DNA of 64,000 nt from Blastomussa wellsi (lineage: Eukaryota > Cnidaria > Anthozoa > Scleractinia > Plerogyridae). The notes under the pieces were generated by a model. That model was not told the DNA's origin and ran no database searches. It worked only from the letters and a program-made list of their open reading frames with translations. This document shows, one piece after another, positions 53,160 to 64,000 of the stretch. Position 1 is the first letter of the stretch, and every line of letters begins with the position of its first letter. The translations under genes and the position numbers were made by a program. Location of the stretch: assembly GCA_947652115.1 (NCBI GenBank), contig OX393570.1:8869346-8933345 (forward strand). Reading direction: 5' to 3'.

Positions 53160-56100
53160 TTAAGGTAATTCCCTAGTGAAAGAACTTGCCATAGATTTTC
53201 GATGAAACTTGGTACACTGTTGAAACAAGTCAAGAAGATTATAAAAACGGAATAAAAAGTGAGGGTCACCGTGCTCGTTTCCACGTTACAGTGCTGACGA
53301 ATACGGCTATTTACGTGTCTTTGGCAATAGCCGCGCGCAACCCAAAACTAGACAACTAAAGGTCCATGTTTTCGATCCATAAAACTTTCAACATCATACA
53401 GCGTTTGACTTTATTCTATTGTTTATTCACCTACGTAACAAAGCAATGCTTTCGACTCGCTTTGTTTTTCGTTAACGCTATAAATTGAGTTAGTTTCGAT
53501 ATGCGCTGTTTGGCCCTTATAGCTCACTCCGTACAGTATAATTAAATTCCCAAACATCCAGCCATAGATATCTGCCCATTTTTTTTATCATTGAAGGGAA
53601 ACCTCATTCTTGTATGTTGTCAATGTACTGGTTATTGCGATAGAACTACAGAAAGTACGCACGATCTGCATTTCTTCCTAGTTTCGAGCGAAGACTGGGG
53701 CAAGTTTCAAACTGGCATGTCCTTGGAAGGTCCTTGGAATGTGCAGGACAGCATCGAAAAAAAAAATTTAAGGAATTTTAATATCGAGATATTCAATGCA
53801 ATTAGGACGTAATATGATAAAGATGAATTAAAAACAACTGAAAAACAAAGGATACCTGATATTACCGCGAACAAAATTATTACATTCTCCGAGCGCCATA
53901 TATGGAGGTGGATTCCTACAGGAATTATTATTTAAAAGGTTGCGTGAAACTGTCAAACTGATTTCAATTCTCATAAGGAATTTATATCGAGATATTGCAA
54001 TTAGGACGTAACATGATAAAGATGAAATTTAAACTACAAAAGGATAAGTGGAACTCAACAACTGACGCCTTCCGCTAACGATATACACATTTTCGAAAGA
54101 CTCAACTTGGCCAGAAAACACTGACTGTCGAAAATCAATTCACTTTTTACCCTTGGATTGACGCAATTTTAATAATCTTTCTGCAGAATTTCCCTTTAAC
54201 AGCTAACCGCCATTTTGTTATGCGCAGTGCAAAACCACTGAATCACCTTAAGATGCGACCATCATCACTAAGAGTGGTTTTCTGGAGGGTCCGTTTTTTT
54301 TTTTTGTTTTGTCGTTTTTATGCCCTTACATTGACAGAAATCTTACAATAAAACGTGTATAAGCATAAAATCTATTTAGTCAAGCGTTTCAGGTTTTCGT
54401 TTCTGGTCTTGTGGACATGTTAATTACAGACTGAAAACCTTGTTTAACATATGGCAAGCACGGAATTTAAGAACAAGTATAGTTTCATAATGGCATTGCA
54501 GACGCTGTGTTTTTTTCTTCTTTTCGCGCCGTAATCTAGAGAAACCTTGTAACCGACATGCCCATTTCTCTGCAAAAGCCAATTCTGGATAAATACAACC
54601 ACACGTTAACATTTAATTCTTCCAGCACGAAACACGTAACGTGGAACAGGGAAAATTGCCAATGACTTATTTAATGCCACTGTACCGCCAAATGCGTTTA
54701 CCCGACAGTATGCAAATGAGCCAAAGTCACGCAAATGGAAGCACAATCAACGACGGACAAAGTTTCGTTTCTTGGTACCAGGCAGGATCAAATGTAAATC
54801 TACAAACGCTTTTTTCGCACTTTTTCCACGGGCAGGTGTTAATTAAGAGACTACTCTGCCATTTTACGCTATGATTACTCATTATGTGAGCAATCGAGAC
54901 GAAGTCTCTGCTTAGCAAAGACCTTTATGTTATTTAAAGTGGCGACGAAGGGATCTTTTGTTTCGTAGCATTAGAGCTAATGTGCAGTTTGACAAACAGT
55001 TCTCTGCTAGTCTTTTAAGGGAAGCTTTTCGGCGCGTTGTGATGGACGTCTAACCATTTACTTTCTTTTGTACTATCAGAATCTTTTCAAAGTTTGCTGC
55101 CAACCCTGTGTAAGGGTGTGACAGATCGCATTTTACGAACACAATAGCTTCAACTTATTAACCAATTTGCTGTCAAAACATGTTTGTTTTACAATTATCA
55201 AAGCTCTCAAGCTTTAGATTTGCGGGATTATATAATAAAAATCACCACAGAAAGTTCTACGAACATTTCAGTTAGACGTGTTGGAGCAGTTTAGAACAAA
55301 GATTCTAATTTACCAGAAGGGTGTCGTTATCATTTTGAAGTTTGTTTATGTACGAGGAAACCCAAAACATATTTGTCATTGCTCCTAAAACACGGAACGC
55401 TTGTTCTTCTGTTATGTAGCATGTGCTTATATTGTTCTCTAATGTATAAATTTGGCGACAAAAATCACTGAGCACTTCGTAAACAGTGTGTTTTCAGTAA
55501 ACCGTACTTAGATCATACGACAAGCGACAATCAACACCAACCACTCGAGTTTATTAAGCTGTTATGTCTGAGGTCATTTAATTTTCTTCAGCGAAATAAA
55601 AAGTTCGAACACTTTGAAATGAATACGATCTTTTAACAGACCGACAGTAAACAGTGGGTTTCAAAATTGGAAAATTAAGAACATAGGCACGTTTTTGAGT
55701 CCCGAAAGCCAATCTCTCTTCCTTGTAAAACCAATATATTCACCGAGAGCTAAATGGTGGGCAGCTGTCCCGTGACACGTAGTCTGAGTGATAAAACACC
55801 ATATTTCTTGTTCCTTGAAGGCTGATAAGTAAGGTGTTTTAAACATAAACTGAATTTCATCTTATATTCCCGCTTATCAGGTGAACAGATAAAAATCAAC
55901 AGCAGTAAAAACGGGAACATAAGCACTCTGTTACGAAAGAGCACCTCTAAAGCCCTCCACACAGCTCTGCAATCTCCCATTTTTCTTCCAAGAATTTTTT
56001 TCAAAAGTTGCCTTTCAAAACAGATGGCTCTGTGTTGGACTTGAGAAATGAACCCTGTATAACCCATTGGAAAGCACACGATGTGAAACGTGCCTAAGAT

Positions 56101-59100
56101 ATATCCGACGATGACACCTGATATTTTCATCTGAAAAAACTGGAAACATTTGAATGCAGGTGGACTCGTTTAGAGGTACAACTTTGATTTTAGTTCTGTG
56201 CTTCATTGTTTAGACTCGTGGCCGAAACTAATCAACTATCAACCTCCTCAGAGACGAAACGTTCTTGAACCAGGGATCGCGGAGTTACCTCACTCAGAAG
56301 GATTTATGAATATGTGTCAACGGAGAGCAATTTAACTGAATTCGAGATAATTGTGTGGAAACGAGAAGATAGGATTAGCTATCCACCCCTTTTGAGCATC
56401 ATTATACAGCCATTATGTGTGAAATAAATATAAACTAAACCCATTGTTTTTCACAAAATAGGAAAACCTCTTGCAAAGTGTATAAAACAAAATACTATTA
56501 TCGCTATCGCTGCTCTGCATTGCGTTATTAGATTTTTCAGCCTGCAGTTATTTCCTCTCCGTTTTACTAACACACGAGGTTGATTAATTGAGGGATGACA
56601 TGTTAAAAAAATATATATTGGAAGCTCGGTAAAGAGTATTAAATTCCGTTTGCGTCGTTTTTTGTTCTTTTTATTTTGCTGTCAGCTCGTATGCAAGCAG
56701 TGTCACTGAGGCTTTCAAAATAAACATAAAAATGTAAATGTGGAAGATTTTATTTCAGATACGAGGCCTAGGGTTTTTATTTTATTTTTTTTGTATTTAT
56801 GTAGGAAAAATCGCATGTTTGATTTCGCAAACGTTGCTGCTTGAACTTCCCCTTTTAATTCCATTTGATCATGAGAGGGAAAATAAAACCATTACAAATG
56901 CTAATTAAATCATAGCCAACAAAAGGGCTACTTCATTGAGGTCGAACGCTTGGTAACCAAACCACGGTACGAAAATATGTAATAGTTTCCCAACAAGCGC
57001 CCGGCAAAATGGCGTTTTGTTCAGTCAGAACGGCGTTATTTTACTTTCGACGCTTCAGGTGTCCTAAACCCAGAACACATGAATTAGATTACATCGCTAC
57101 TCTCTCTTGCAGTATTGGAATCGATCGCCATTTAGCTGCATTGCTTGTTTTAAATCCGTTGCAAAGCGACTCTCCATTGCGAAGTCACCTCTATTTGGAG
57201 CGTTGAGTACTAATTGAGAATTGAACTGTTTATTGTGCTCCATATAGTTTCTCACATGATCATCAATTTTCTTTATTGTTATTGTAGACAGAAAAATGAA
57301 TTCGATTTTCCCTTAAAAAAGAGTACTGTCACTTGTAAGACGGTTTACTTAATTGCTTCAGATTTCGAAACCCTATTCAACTTTTTGAAAATAAACTATT
57401 TTACGCCTCTCTGAATAAAACCTTTTGCAAACATTGCTCTTGTTTTCAAAACAAAATGAAGTGAGATTTTCTCGAAGTTTTTTTTAGCACCATGCGAATG
57501 CTTCATCATTGCCTCCGCCTTAAAGACGAAATGCAATTTCTCAGTATTTTTGGAAAATCGAGATGTACTCGTTGAACTCATGCGTTATTAAATGCACGTG
57601 TAGTGTTTGCTTCTCTGACACGAAGATGAATAAGCGGTCAAAAGGCCTCATTCATTATCCCGTATTTCCATCACTTGCGGTCGACACTCAACACGGCTTC
57701 AGCAATAATAAACCAAAACAATTGATTTCTCTCATTCTCCAAAGGATTTCAAATGATTATGCAAAAACCCTTTTATCAGGACATGTGGCTTATTGAGTGT
57801 GATCATGTTTATTAAATGTTTGATGCGAAAATCGCAAGAGATTTTTTGGCGGCGCAACTGGACCATGTGTGGTCAGTCTGGCGTATCATGTTAATCGCTC
57901 TCCATCGTCCACACCCTGTCGATAATTTTTCTAATAGATATTATGCACATGGGTACGTGGGGGTTATCGCCGGCTCCTAAGTGATTGTTTATTGTTATAC
58001 AGTTGTGATCAGGCGATGCAGATGTGCTCGATCATTCACGCTCGTGCAGGATATCGTCTCTTCTTGAGAACTGAAAAAAAAAAAAAAAACTGCTGACACC
58101 CCGGCCCAAACTAGTATGAGGCACTCCTTCTAAATTATTCATTCTTAACTTAACATGCTTTTTTTTCCTCAAAATTTTGGACACTCGACACTCAAACATG
58201 AGTTATTCCCCACGACAAAGCTTCATGCGTGAGCGTGTCATCATTGTCATATTGTCGTTTTTCGAGCCGGCCGAAAGTACTCTTTGACTAGGCGATTGTT
58301 CAGTGAACTTTCTTTACATCTTCTGTAAATATTTGTGTGAACTGGGCATTGTTCGTCAGAAATCTCCACTGTGTTACAACAATTTAGACAGTAAACTCCT
58401 CTAGCGCCAGAAGCCGATTCGCTTGTGTAGCACTTTACAAACAACCGTTGAATGTTATATATTTTCATTTTTAATTGGCTCAGAACGAAATTAAAATTAA
58501 AAAAAACCAAAGCCGACGTTATGAAGCTTTTCATCTCTAAGCGAGCCGGGTGTTTTGTAATTTCAAATTATTTCCCTGCGTTTGTCCAATTCTTGTATTT
58601 TTCGGTAAATAATCACTGCGCCACTCGCAAATCACTTGTTTTTGTCTAAGCGAAATCGATCTCTATAGTTTTAACCTGGATTCATGCCATTTTTCCTAGC
58701 GCATGCGCATCAGATGTTTCCTAGCGAGCTTCCAAATCTTTTAAAACACGAGGTTTAAAGTGTGCGAGGAAAAGAGTACATTAAAAACACAGAGTTCTTC
58801 GGCTTTTCAATATTTTAAAAAGTATTTGGGTGACCCAAACTAAAATCTATCCACTAGAAAATTCCGTTCTTAGTTTTTCTATATTGACGTTGAACTCGTG
58901 TTGTGCAATTTATCTTGAAACAATTTTCGCCACGTTTTAAATTCCAATCTCTCACTCTCTCCGTGCGTTGAAGTAAATAACTAAACTAAATGAATTCACT
59001 TCATATGTGATTTCTTTTAAACTTTCTCCATTCTTTAAAACAAATCTGCACTCGAAGAGGTTAATCCTACTTTCACTCAATTACAATAATCCCAATAATT

Positions 59101-59310
59101 TCTTGTTTATTAATGGCGCCGAAAGAGACGCGCATTTTTGCTTTTGCAGATGATCAGATAAGACGCGATTAAAATCTCTTAATACAGACAAAACTACAAT
59201 TAATTCTCGAAATTCCCTCGTTTTTGTTGTTCTATTCGTTCCTGTGCATTTATTAACGCCTCTTTATGCAGATAATGGGGTCATATTGACTCCAGTGGGG
59301 AATAACATTC
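53160..59310. other. Long AT-rich stretch without recognisable gene
   Basis: 53870-53985 is the inverted partner of 48615-48790. Beyond that I see no repeat family, no RNA gene and no open frame with a recognisable domain in about 5.3 kb. Because it precedes a developmental-type bHLH gene it may hold enhancers; nothing in the sequence proves this. Confidence 0.45.
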
Positions 59311-59324
59311 GGTATTGTTTTCGC

Positions 59325-59450
59325 GGGCTTTAAAAGAGCACATCGCAAGTCATTATCAGTCATTGGCGGCAGTCACGAGTAAACTCATTCAGTTTCAAAC
59401 TCGGCGTAAAAACATATGACAGTATTAGAAGGCCTTATAAAGTTCACAAG
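59325..59450 (+). promoter_or_regulatory. Candidate promoter and 5' exon of bHLH F
   Basis: GGGCTTTAAAAGAG (TATA-like) at 59325-59338 is followed about 30 bp later by TCAGTCATT (initiator-like) and, at 59450, by a strong donor CACAAG|GTAAGAGG. Splicing to the acceptor at 61535 would place an untranslated exon before the bHLH start; a short upstream frame (MTVLEGLIKFT) would then terminate at once. This is inference from signal spacing only. Confidence 0.35.
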
Positions 59451-61541
59451 GTAAGAGGAGTTATGCGTTTTTTGAAACACTTCGTTTGCTTGATCTGAAA
59501 CCGAATTAGACTTGTCTTGCTAACTCTTAATTTTTAATAAGCAATCTTTTAAGTTTCATCACAATTTTAAACGACATGTTACTCGTTCTGTCAGGAAATA
59601 GCACTCTTTTAATTTTAATGCATGGGACCACATGTGTATTCATGGGACTGCATGGGACTGATGTGTATTAAAACGGCTTATCCGCGCGAAAAAGTCGGCT
59701 TTAATCAAATTGTACTATAATATTCCAAATGGAAAAAAAGTATTGCAAAAGCTGGCAATGTTGTTAAGCGTTTATTATTTTTCTCGCTGGCTACCCACGC
59801 TAACACGAAATAACGCTAGACGGCGTGTCTACAATTGTTATTTTATTTACTTTCATCCGCAATCTGGATGCTGGTAACTCGAAACTAAGCAAACTTTGAT
59901 TATTCCATTAAAAACCGCGTCTTTGGTGTGAAACATGGTGTCGATCAATTTGTGATTTGCGAATCAACCTTTGATTCCGTATCCCTTCACATTTCCAAGG
60001 TGCTACGAGCATTAGTCGACAAGAGCTAGGAATACGATTGATTTTGGCTACTCCACTCTGCATTATGATAAATTGAACTCAGCTGAACACAGAATTTCAG
60101 AGAGAAGCCTACTAGCAAAACATGAATAGAATTAAGACAATAATGTGTGCAAACTGCAAAGTTTTTTCACGTGTTCGCAGATAAAGCACAAGGTATATTT
60201 TGAATTTTATAATTACGCTTATTGACCCGTTGATATTCGTTTCACCGAAGAAGCTAAAAGAACTACCCTGATTTCTGCCATTTTTTCTATTAATTCTGCG
60301 GCAGCGATAAATAAAAAATTCAGTTTTAAACATTGTTCACTAGCTAATCCGAAAAAATTAGTTCCAGCTTCCATTGAGATCATATTTTATTTTAATTATG
60401 ACGGTTTTGTTGATTCCCTTAAATAAGTAAAATCTCCCTAAAAATTTGTTGAAACGATGTCAAAACATGTCATCTTGCATAAGCAGTCCATGTCGCGTAT
60501 TATTTTTGTATTCAGTTTAAATTTACTCACGAAATATGTTTTTTTGACAAGTACATCTTAGCGAATTGACTAAAAAGTCTATTAAAGAGTTTGGAACAAC
60601 TTTCCTGTTTCATTCCTGTTTTTATTCCCTTTAAGAGAAGCAAAATAATTATCTGTTGTTTAATTTATCAATTAACTTCGTGTTTTAGTGTGTGCTTCAG
60701 AGATTCCCTTTGAACACGCTGTTAAAATGAATTAATCTATTCAATTAAACTTGTTTAAATTTGTTTAATTTAAAGCATTCTCTTTACAAAGCCGTGTAAT
60801 TAAAAAAACTAGTAGTTTACTTACATGTAATGCTATTTGCAGAATTCAAAATAAACGTGTTCCGCCAAATTCCAATTCGATTGGAGATCGCGGCCCAGCC
60901 CACGTATGCATGCCTCTAGCTTTCTAAAACCGAATCTGAATAAACGCAATTTTTTGTATTTGAAAATGTCTTATTTTCATTTAACAACATGACATGAAAT
61001 GCACATTTTCTACGGCAACGTTAAGTCAGCTCCAAATAAGTGTGCACTAAATATAGGTAGCACATTTGAGAACATTAGAGAAATGTAGAAAGCACTCTTG
61101 CGTGTGGCTCGTGCGTGTTTTCTACATTTCCCTCTTGTTCTCAAGTGCTCATCGTACTTTATGGCAATAATCATATAAAATCGCGTGGAATATCACCTGA
61201 TACTTAGCTGGCAAGGCCAGAGGCCGTGTTGGCTAAATTAAAATCAGGCGACATTCTACAAGATTGAACAGGATTATCGAGTATATATAATATGAATATT
61301 TGGGTATCGTGCGAATTTGTTAAATACCAATAAAAAAGGGAGTAGCCTACTAAATGGCCTAGGTTCGAGCGTCCAACCGGTCTTTGTAAGGTTATCAGAT
61401 TTCAGTTCAGATGCTGTTGGGGATTCAGTCTTTCCTCGTTCCACGCTTGTGTCGTAACGAGCATTTTATCTTTATTTAAAAAGAGAATTATTCTTAATCT
61501 TATTTTTAATGGGATTTTATTCTGTTCTCTATCAGATAGTA

Positions 61542-62009
61542 ATGGTCAGCCAAGTTGTGTTTCGTCCACCGGAACAGGACAAAGTATTAAGCACCCCCTT
61601 CGTTGAAGAGCGGCGTTACCCGTGGGTATTTCGCGAACAAGTTCCGAAGAAGACCGACGAAACACGAAAACACGTTGGAAGAAGACCGAAGGTTACCGTC
61701 CCGGCACCTGTGAAGCGATACAGACAGCTTCGGAGAAACGCGAGAGAGCGCGAAAGACAAGGACGGTTGAATAACGCGTTTGATGTCCTGCGCAGTGTTA
61801 TCCCCGATTATTTATCCGGGAAGGGACCAGAGGGCAAGCTTACTCAGATCGAAACTCTCAGACTGGCAACTCATTATATCGAAGCGCTGTCAGAATTACT
61901 CGATGACAGTGAAACGAACACGACAATAAACGATTTCTGCGGATGCGGATATTTTAGAGAGAATGAACAATTTTCGTTTAATGATTTGAGTTGTTTAACA
62001 GACATTTAA
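61542..62009 (+). CDS. Atonal-superfamily bHLH factor, paralogue F
   Basis: 155 aa from ATG 61542, seven bases after an acceptor-like CTATCAG (61529-61535); upstream in-frame codons are treated as intron. The bHLH at about 66-123 is canonical: basic [13 protein letters not shown] with the family Asn, Glu and Arg in place, helix 1 [14 protein letters not shown], loop SGKGPEGK, helix 2 [34 protein letters not shown] is the signature of the Neurogenin/NeuroD/Atonal group. N-terminal 65 residues include a basic Pro/Val stretch ([14 protein letters not shown]); the C-terminus is a short Cys/Phe tail ([16 protein letters not shown]). It shares VLRSVIPDY with copies A-E and is probably closest to their ancestor. 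Confidence 0.85.
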   Translation: MVSQVVFRPPEQDKVLSTPFVEERRYPWVFREQVPKKTDETRKHVGRRPKVTVPAPVKRYRQLRRNARERERQGRLNNAFDVLRSVIPDYLSGKGPEGKLTQIETLRLATHYIEALSELLDDSETNTTINDFCGCGYFRENEQFSFNDLSCLTDI

Positions 62010-64000
62010 TTTTTGCAGATCCACAATAATATGAAGTTTTTACTGAAAAGTAAATAAAAAACTGCATCTGAGTTAAAATAATTGTAAAAACCTCAAAAGT
62101 GTATAACGGGCATAAAATAAGATTAGCTAGCAGTTTTTCTTTTCACAGCAAACAACCATCCAAGTAAAATTAGATTTGTACGTTATCAATTTATTTTTTA
62201 GCTTGATTGTTTGTTGTAATTTCCATTTTCGATCGCAAAACCAGGAAAAGAGACTACAGGCCAGCTTGGATCCAGAGCAGTCGCCACCGTTTAACGAAAT
62301 TCGGTCAAACTTTTCATAGTAGATATAACTCGTGAGAGTGAAAGAAAATTTTCCCGTTTTCTCCAGAATATCAGAAAGGTGGTTCAATTCATTTGTTAGT
62401 AACTACAGTAATAAAGCGCTTGAGTTTGGCCAATCCCCCTACAGGTTTCGCTTTGATGCTCGTATCATAATGAAAACGGTCGCTTCCCGGATCCACGCTT
62501 GACGTGGATACAGAGCTTTTCACATGACGTCACGGCACCAGATTGGAGTCCCAAAACAAAGAAATGGGTCATGCTGTTGTCCAATCCTCCGGTAATAGTG
62601 AGGCGCGCAAGTGACGTCATGACTCAAACAAGGCTCAGACAATCCAACCGGAATTGCGAGCGATTTTATAGATTTCTTCAAGTCTTTGTCTCAGAACCCG
62701 ATAATGTTTTCCGAGTCTCACTTTTTTAACGCGTTTCGTTGTTGAACTTCCTGCAAACATCGCCTTTTGTTTCAGCAATCCAATATGGCCGCTTGTCACG
62801 TGTGTGAAAACGCTCAATAAACCGACCATAAACAATATAAAAACTTATCTATATCTGATATCAGCAGTCAATCTTTGACAAATTCTCCCCATGTGGACGA
62901 GTGGCAACGAAGTCGACAAGAGAGCCTGTTAACAGTGCAACGCACCTTGCCGTAGCCATCCAAACAAACTTTTTATAAGTTAGCCAATCAGAGAGCGCGA
63001 ATTGGTTTGCCAGACCCGCCTTCTGCAGATTTTGTCATGCAAAAGTTAAATTTTACATTGCTTTTCTTTTGCTTGAAGTCTTTGCTTAGAATTTTGGATA
63101 TTTTTAAAAGCACAGTAAATAACAGAAAATCCACTCTTACCTCTGTGTGCATTATTCCTCACATGTATAAAAGGTGTCTCTCCTTGGAGTCCTGAAATCC
63201 AAACAAACAGGAGCTGGAGGCTCACATACAACTTGCAACTTGCAATACATGCAACCAATTTCCAAAATTTAAAACGGTTTAAACCAGCAGAAACCAGACT
63301 TCAATCTGCTCTCCAGACATTTTGCGGCATTCGTATAATTTCCATTGAGAAATAAAATCAGGCGAGCTTCTATCGCTAGTCGTTTGGCAAGCCAGGGCAC
63401 TGTAATGAAATAGCTTTCGCCATACGGTTCGAAATCTACAAATATACGCACAAAACGGCCATCTTTGACAACGAAGGTCAACAGTTTCACTTAATAAAAG
63501 AAGGTGCAGACATTTTTCTTGGGTAAATAAACTAAACAGAATGAAAGAGGAATAAATAAAGAACGGCTTAATGGTACTATGAAACTTGGGGGCCCCTGAA
63601 ATAAAAGAGATTTTCTCCAGTTTTTACTCAAGCGAGCACTTGAAGACAAAAAATTTGCGAAGACAAAATTCCCACTCAAACGATAACAAAAAATAAACTG
63701 AAGTTAAGTGTGACATAACGAGACTGTAACCACGGCATAGTTAGATTACTACATACCTTATACAGAAGACTTTAGAACTGCAAGTCCAACCTCCTCTGTG
63801 ATCCACGGCTTGGAAAATCGACTAAAACTTGCTGAATTAACATTTACCAAAAGTTCACAACAGAACATTACAATCTTGCAACCGGAACATTTTTCAAGCC
63901 TTGAGTCCTACACGTCTATGAAGAGAAAGGAAAGACAATGTTGTTTGGAGTTATTTGAAACTTGGGGGCCGTCAGAAAGAAAATGCAAATTCACTTTGAA
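62010..64000. other. Downstream region, no gene recognised
   Basis: AATAAA-type signals lie shortly after the bHLH stop (TAAATAAAAA at 62050). The remainder has only short open frames without domains. GGAAACTTGGGGGCC-like phrases recur at 63580 and 63956, a possible small dispersed repeat. Confidence 0.4.

Noticed and set aside
55661..56206. Overlapping short minus-strand frames at 55.7-56.2 kb
   Set aside because: No domain, overlapping frames, no splice pattern that joins them into a sensible protein.

Overview
This is eukaryotic nuclear DNA from an animal: AT-rich, intron-bearing, and packed with retrotransposons and MITEs. Animal-type bHLH genes, DIRS/Ngaro tyrosine-recombinase retroelements, Penelope-like elements and very dense small repeats fit an anthozoan cnidarian (coral or sea anemone) best. 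That assignment is inference; no rRNA or mitochondrial marker is present to confirm it.

Layout. 0-0.85 kb: end of a decayed non-LTR element. 0.85-5.8 kb: minus-strand DIRS-like retrotransposon, broken and interrupted by a MITE. 5.86-10.77 kb: minus-strand Ty3/gypsy element with short LTRs, tRNA primer site and polypurine tract, interrupted by a Penelope-like element (PLE). 13.2-32.9 kb: five dispersed copies of a small bHLH gene (two intact, three broken) embedded in locally duplicated sequence, with further retroelement and MITE copies. 26.8-31.4 kb: an unclassified 4.6 kb element with ~1.06-1.09 kb inverted arms and an ambisense unique centre; this is the strongest candidate for something undescribed. 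33.8-36.1 kb: a TTAA-flanked hexamer-repeat MITE and an element carrying a RecQ-like helicase fragment. 36.7-41.5 kb: two ordinary genes head to head, LIPT2 (lipoyl octanoyltransferase, minus strand, two exons) and PUDP (HAD-family pseudouridine-5'-phosphatase, plus strand, three exons), with start codons only 69 bp apart and introns full of MITEs and SINEs. 42.7-48.1 kb: plus-strand Ngaro-like retrotransposon with the diagnostic A1-ORFs-B1-A2-B2 repeat layout and an intact-looking tyrosine recombinase. 51.0-52.6 kb: a second PLE (with a 200-base N gap) inserted in a pogo-like repeat. 53-61 kb: mostly unique AT-rich DNA in front of a sixth bHLH gene at 61.5-62.0 kb, which keeps the most canonical basic region and may represent the parental copy of the cluster.

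How it works together. The only clear host genes are LIPT2, PUDP and the bHLH family. The bHLH copies share an intron acceptor just upstream of the start codon, and most share flanking sequence, so they look like products of DNA-level duplication rather than retroposition. Almost everything else is mobile DNA at different stages of decay, often nested.
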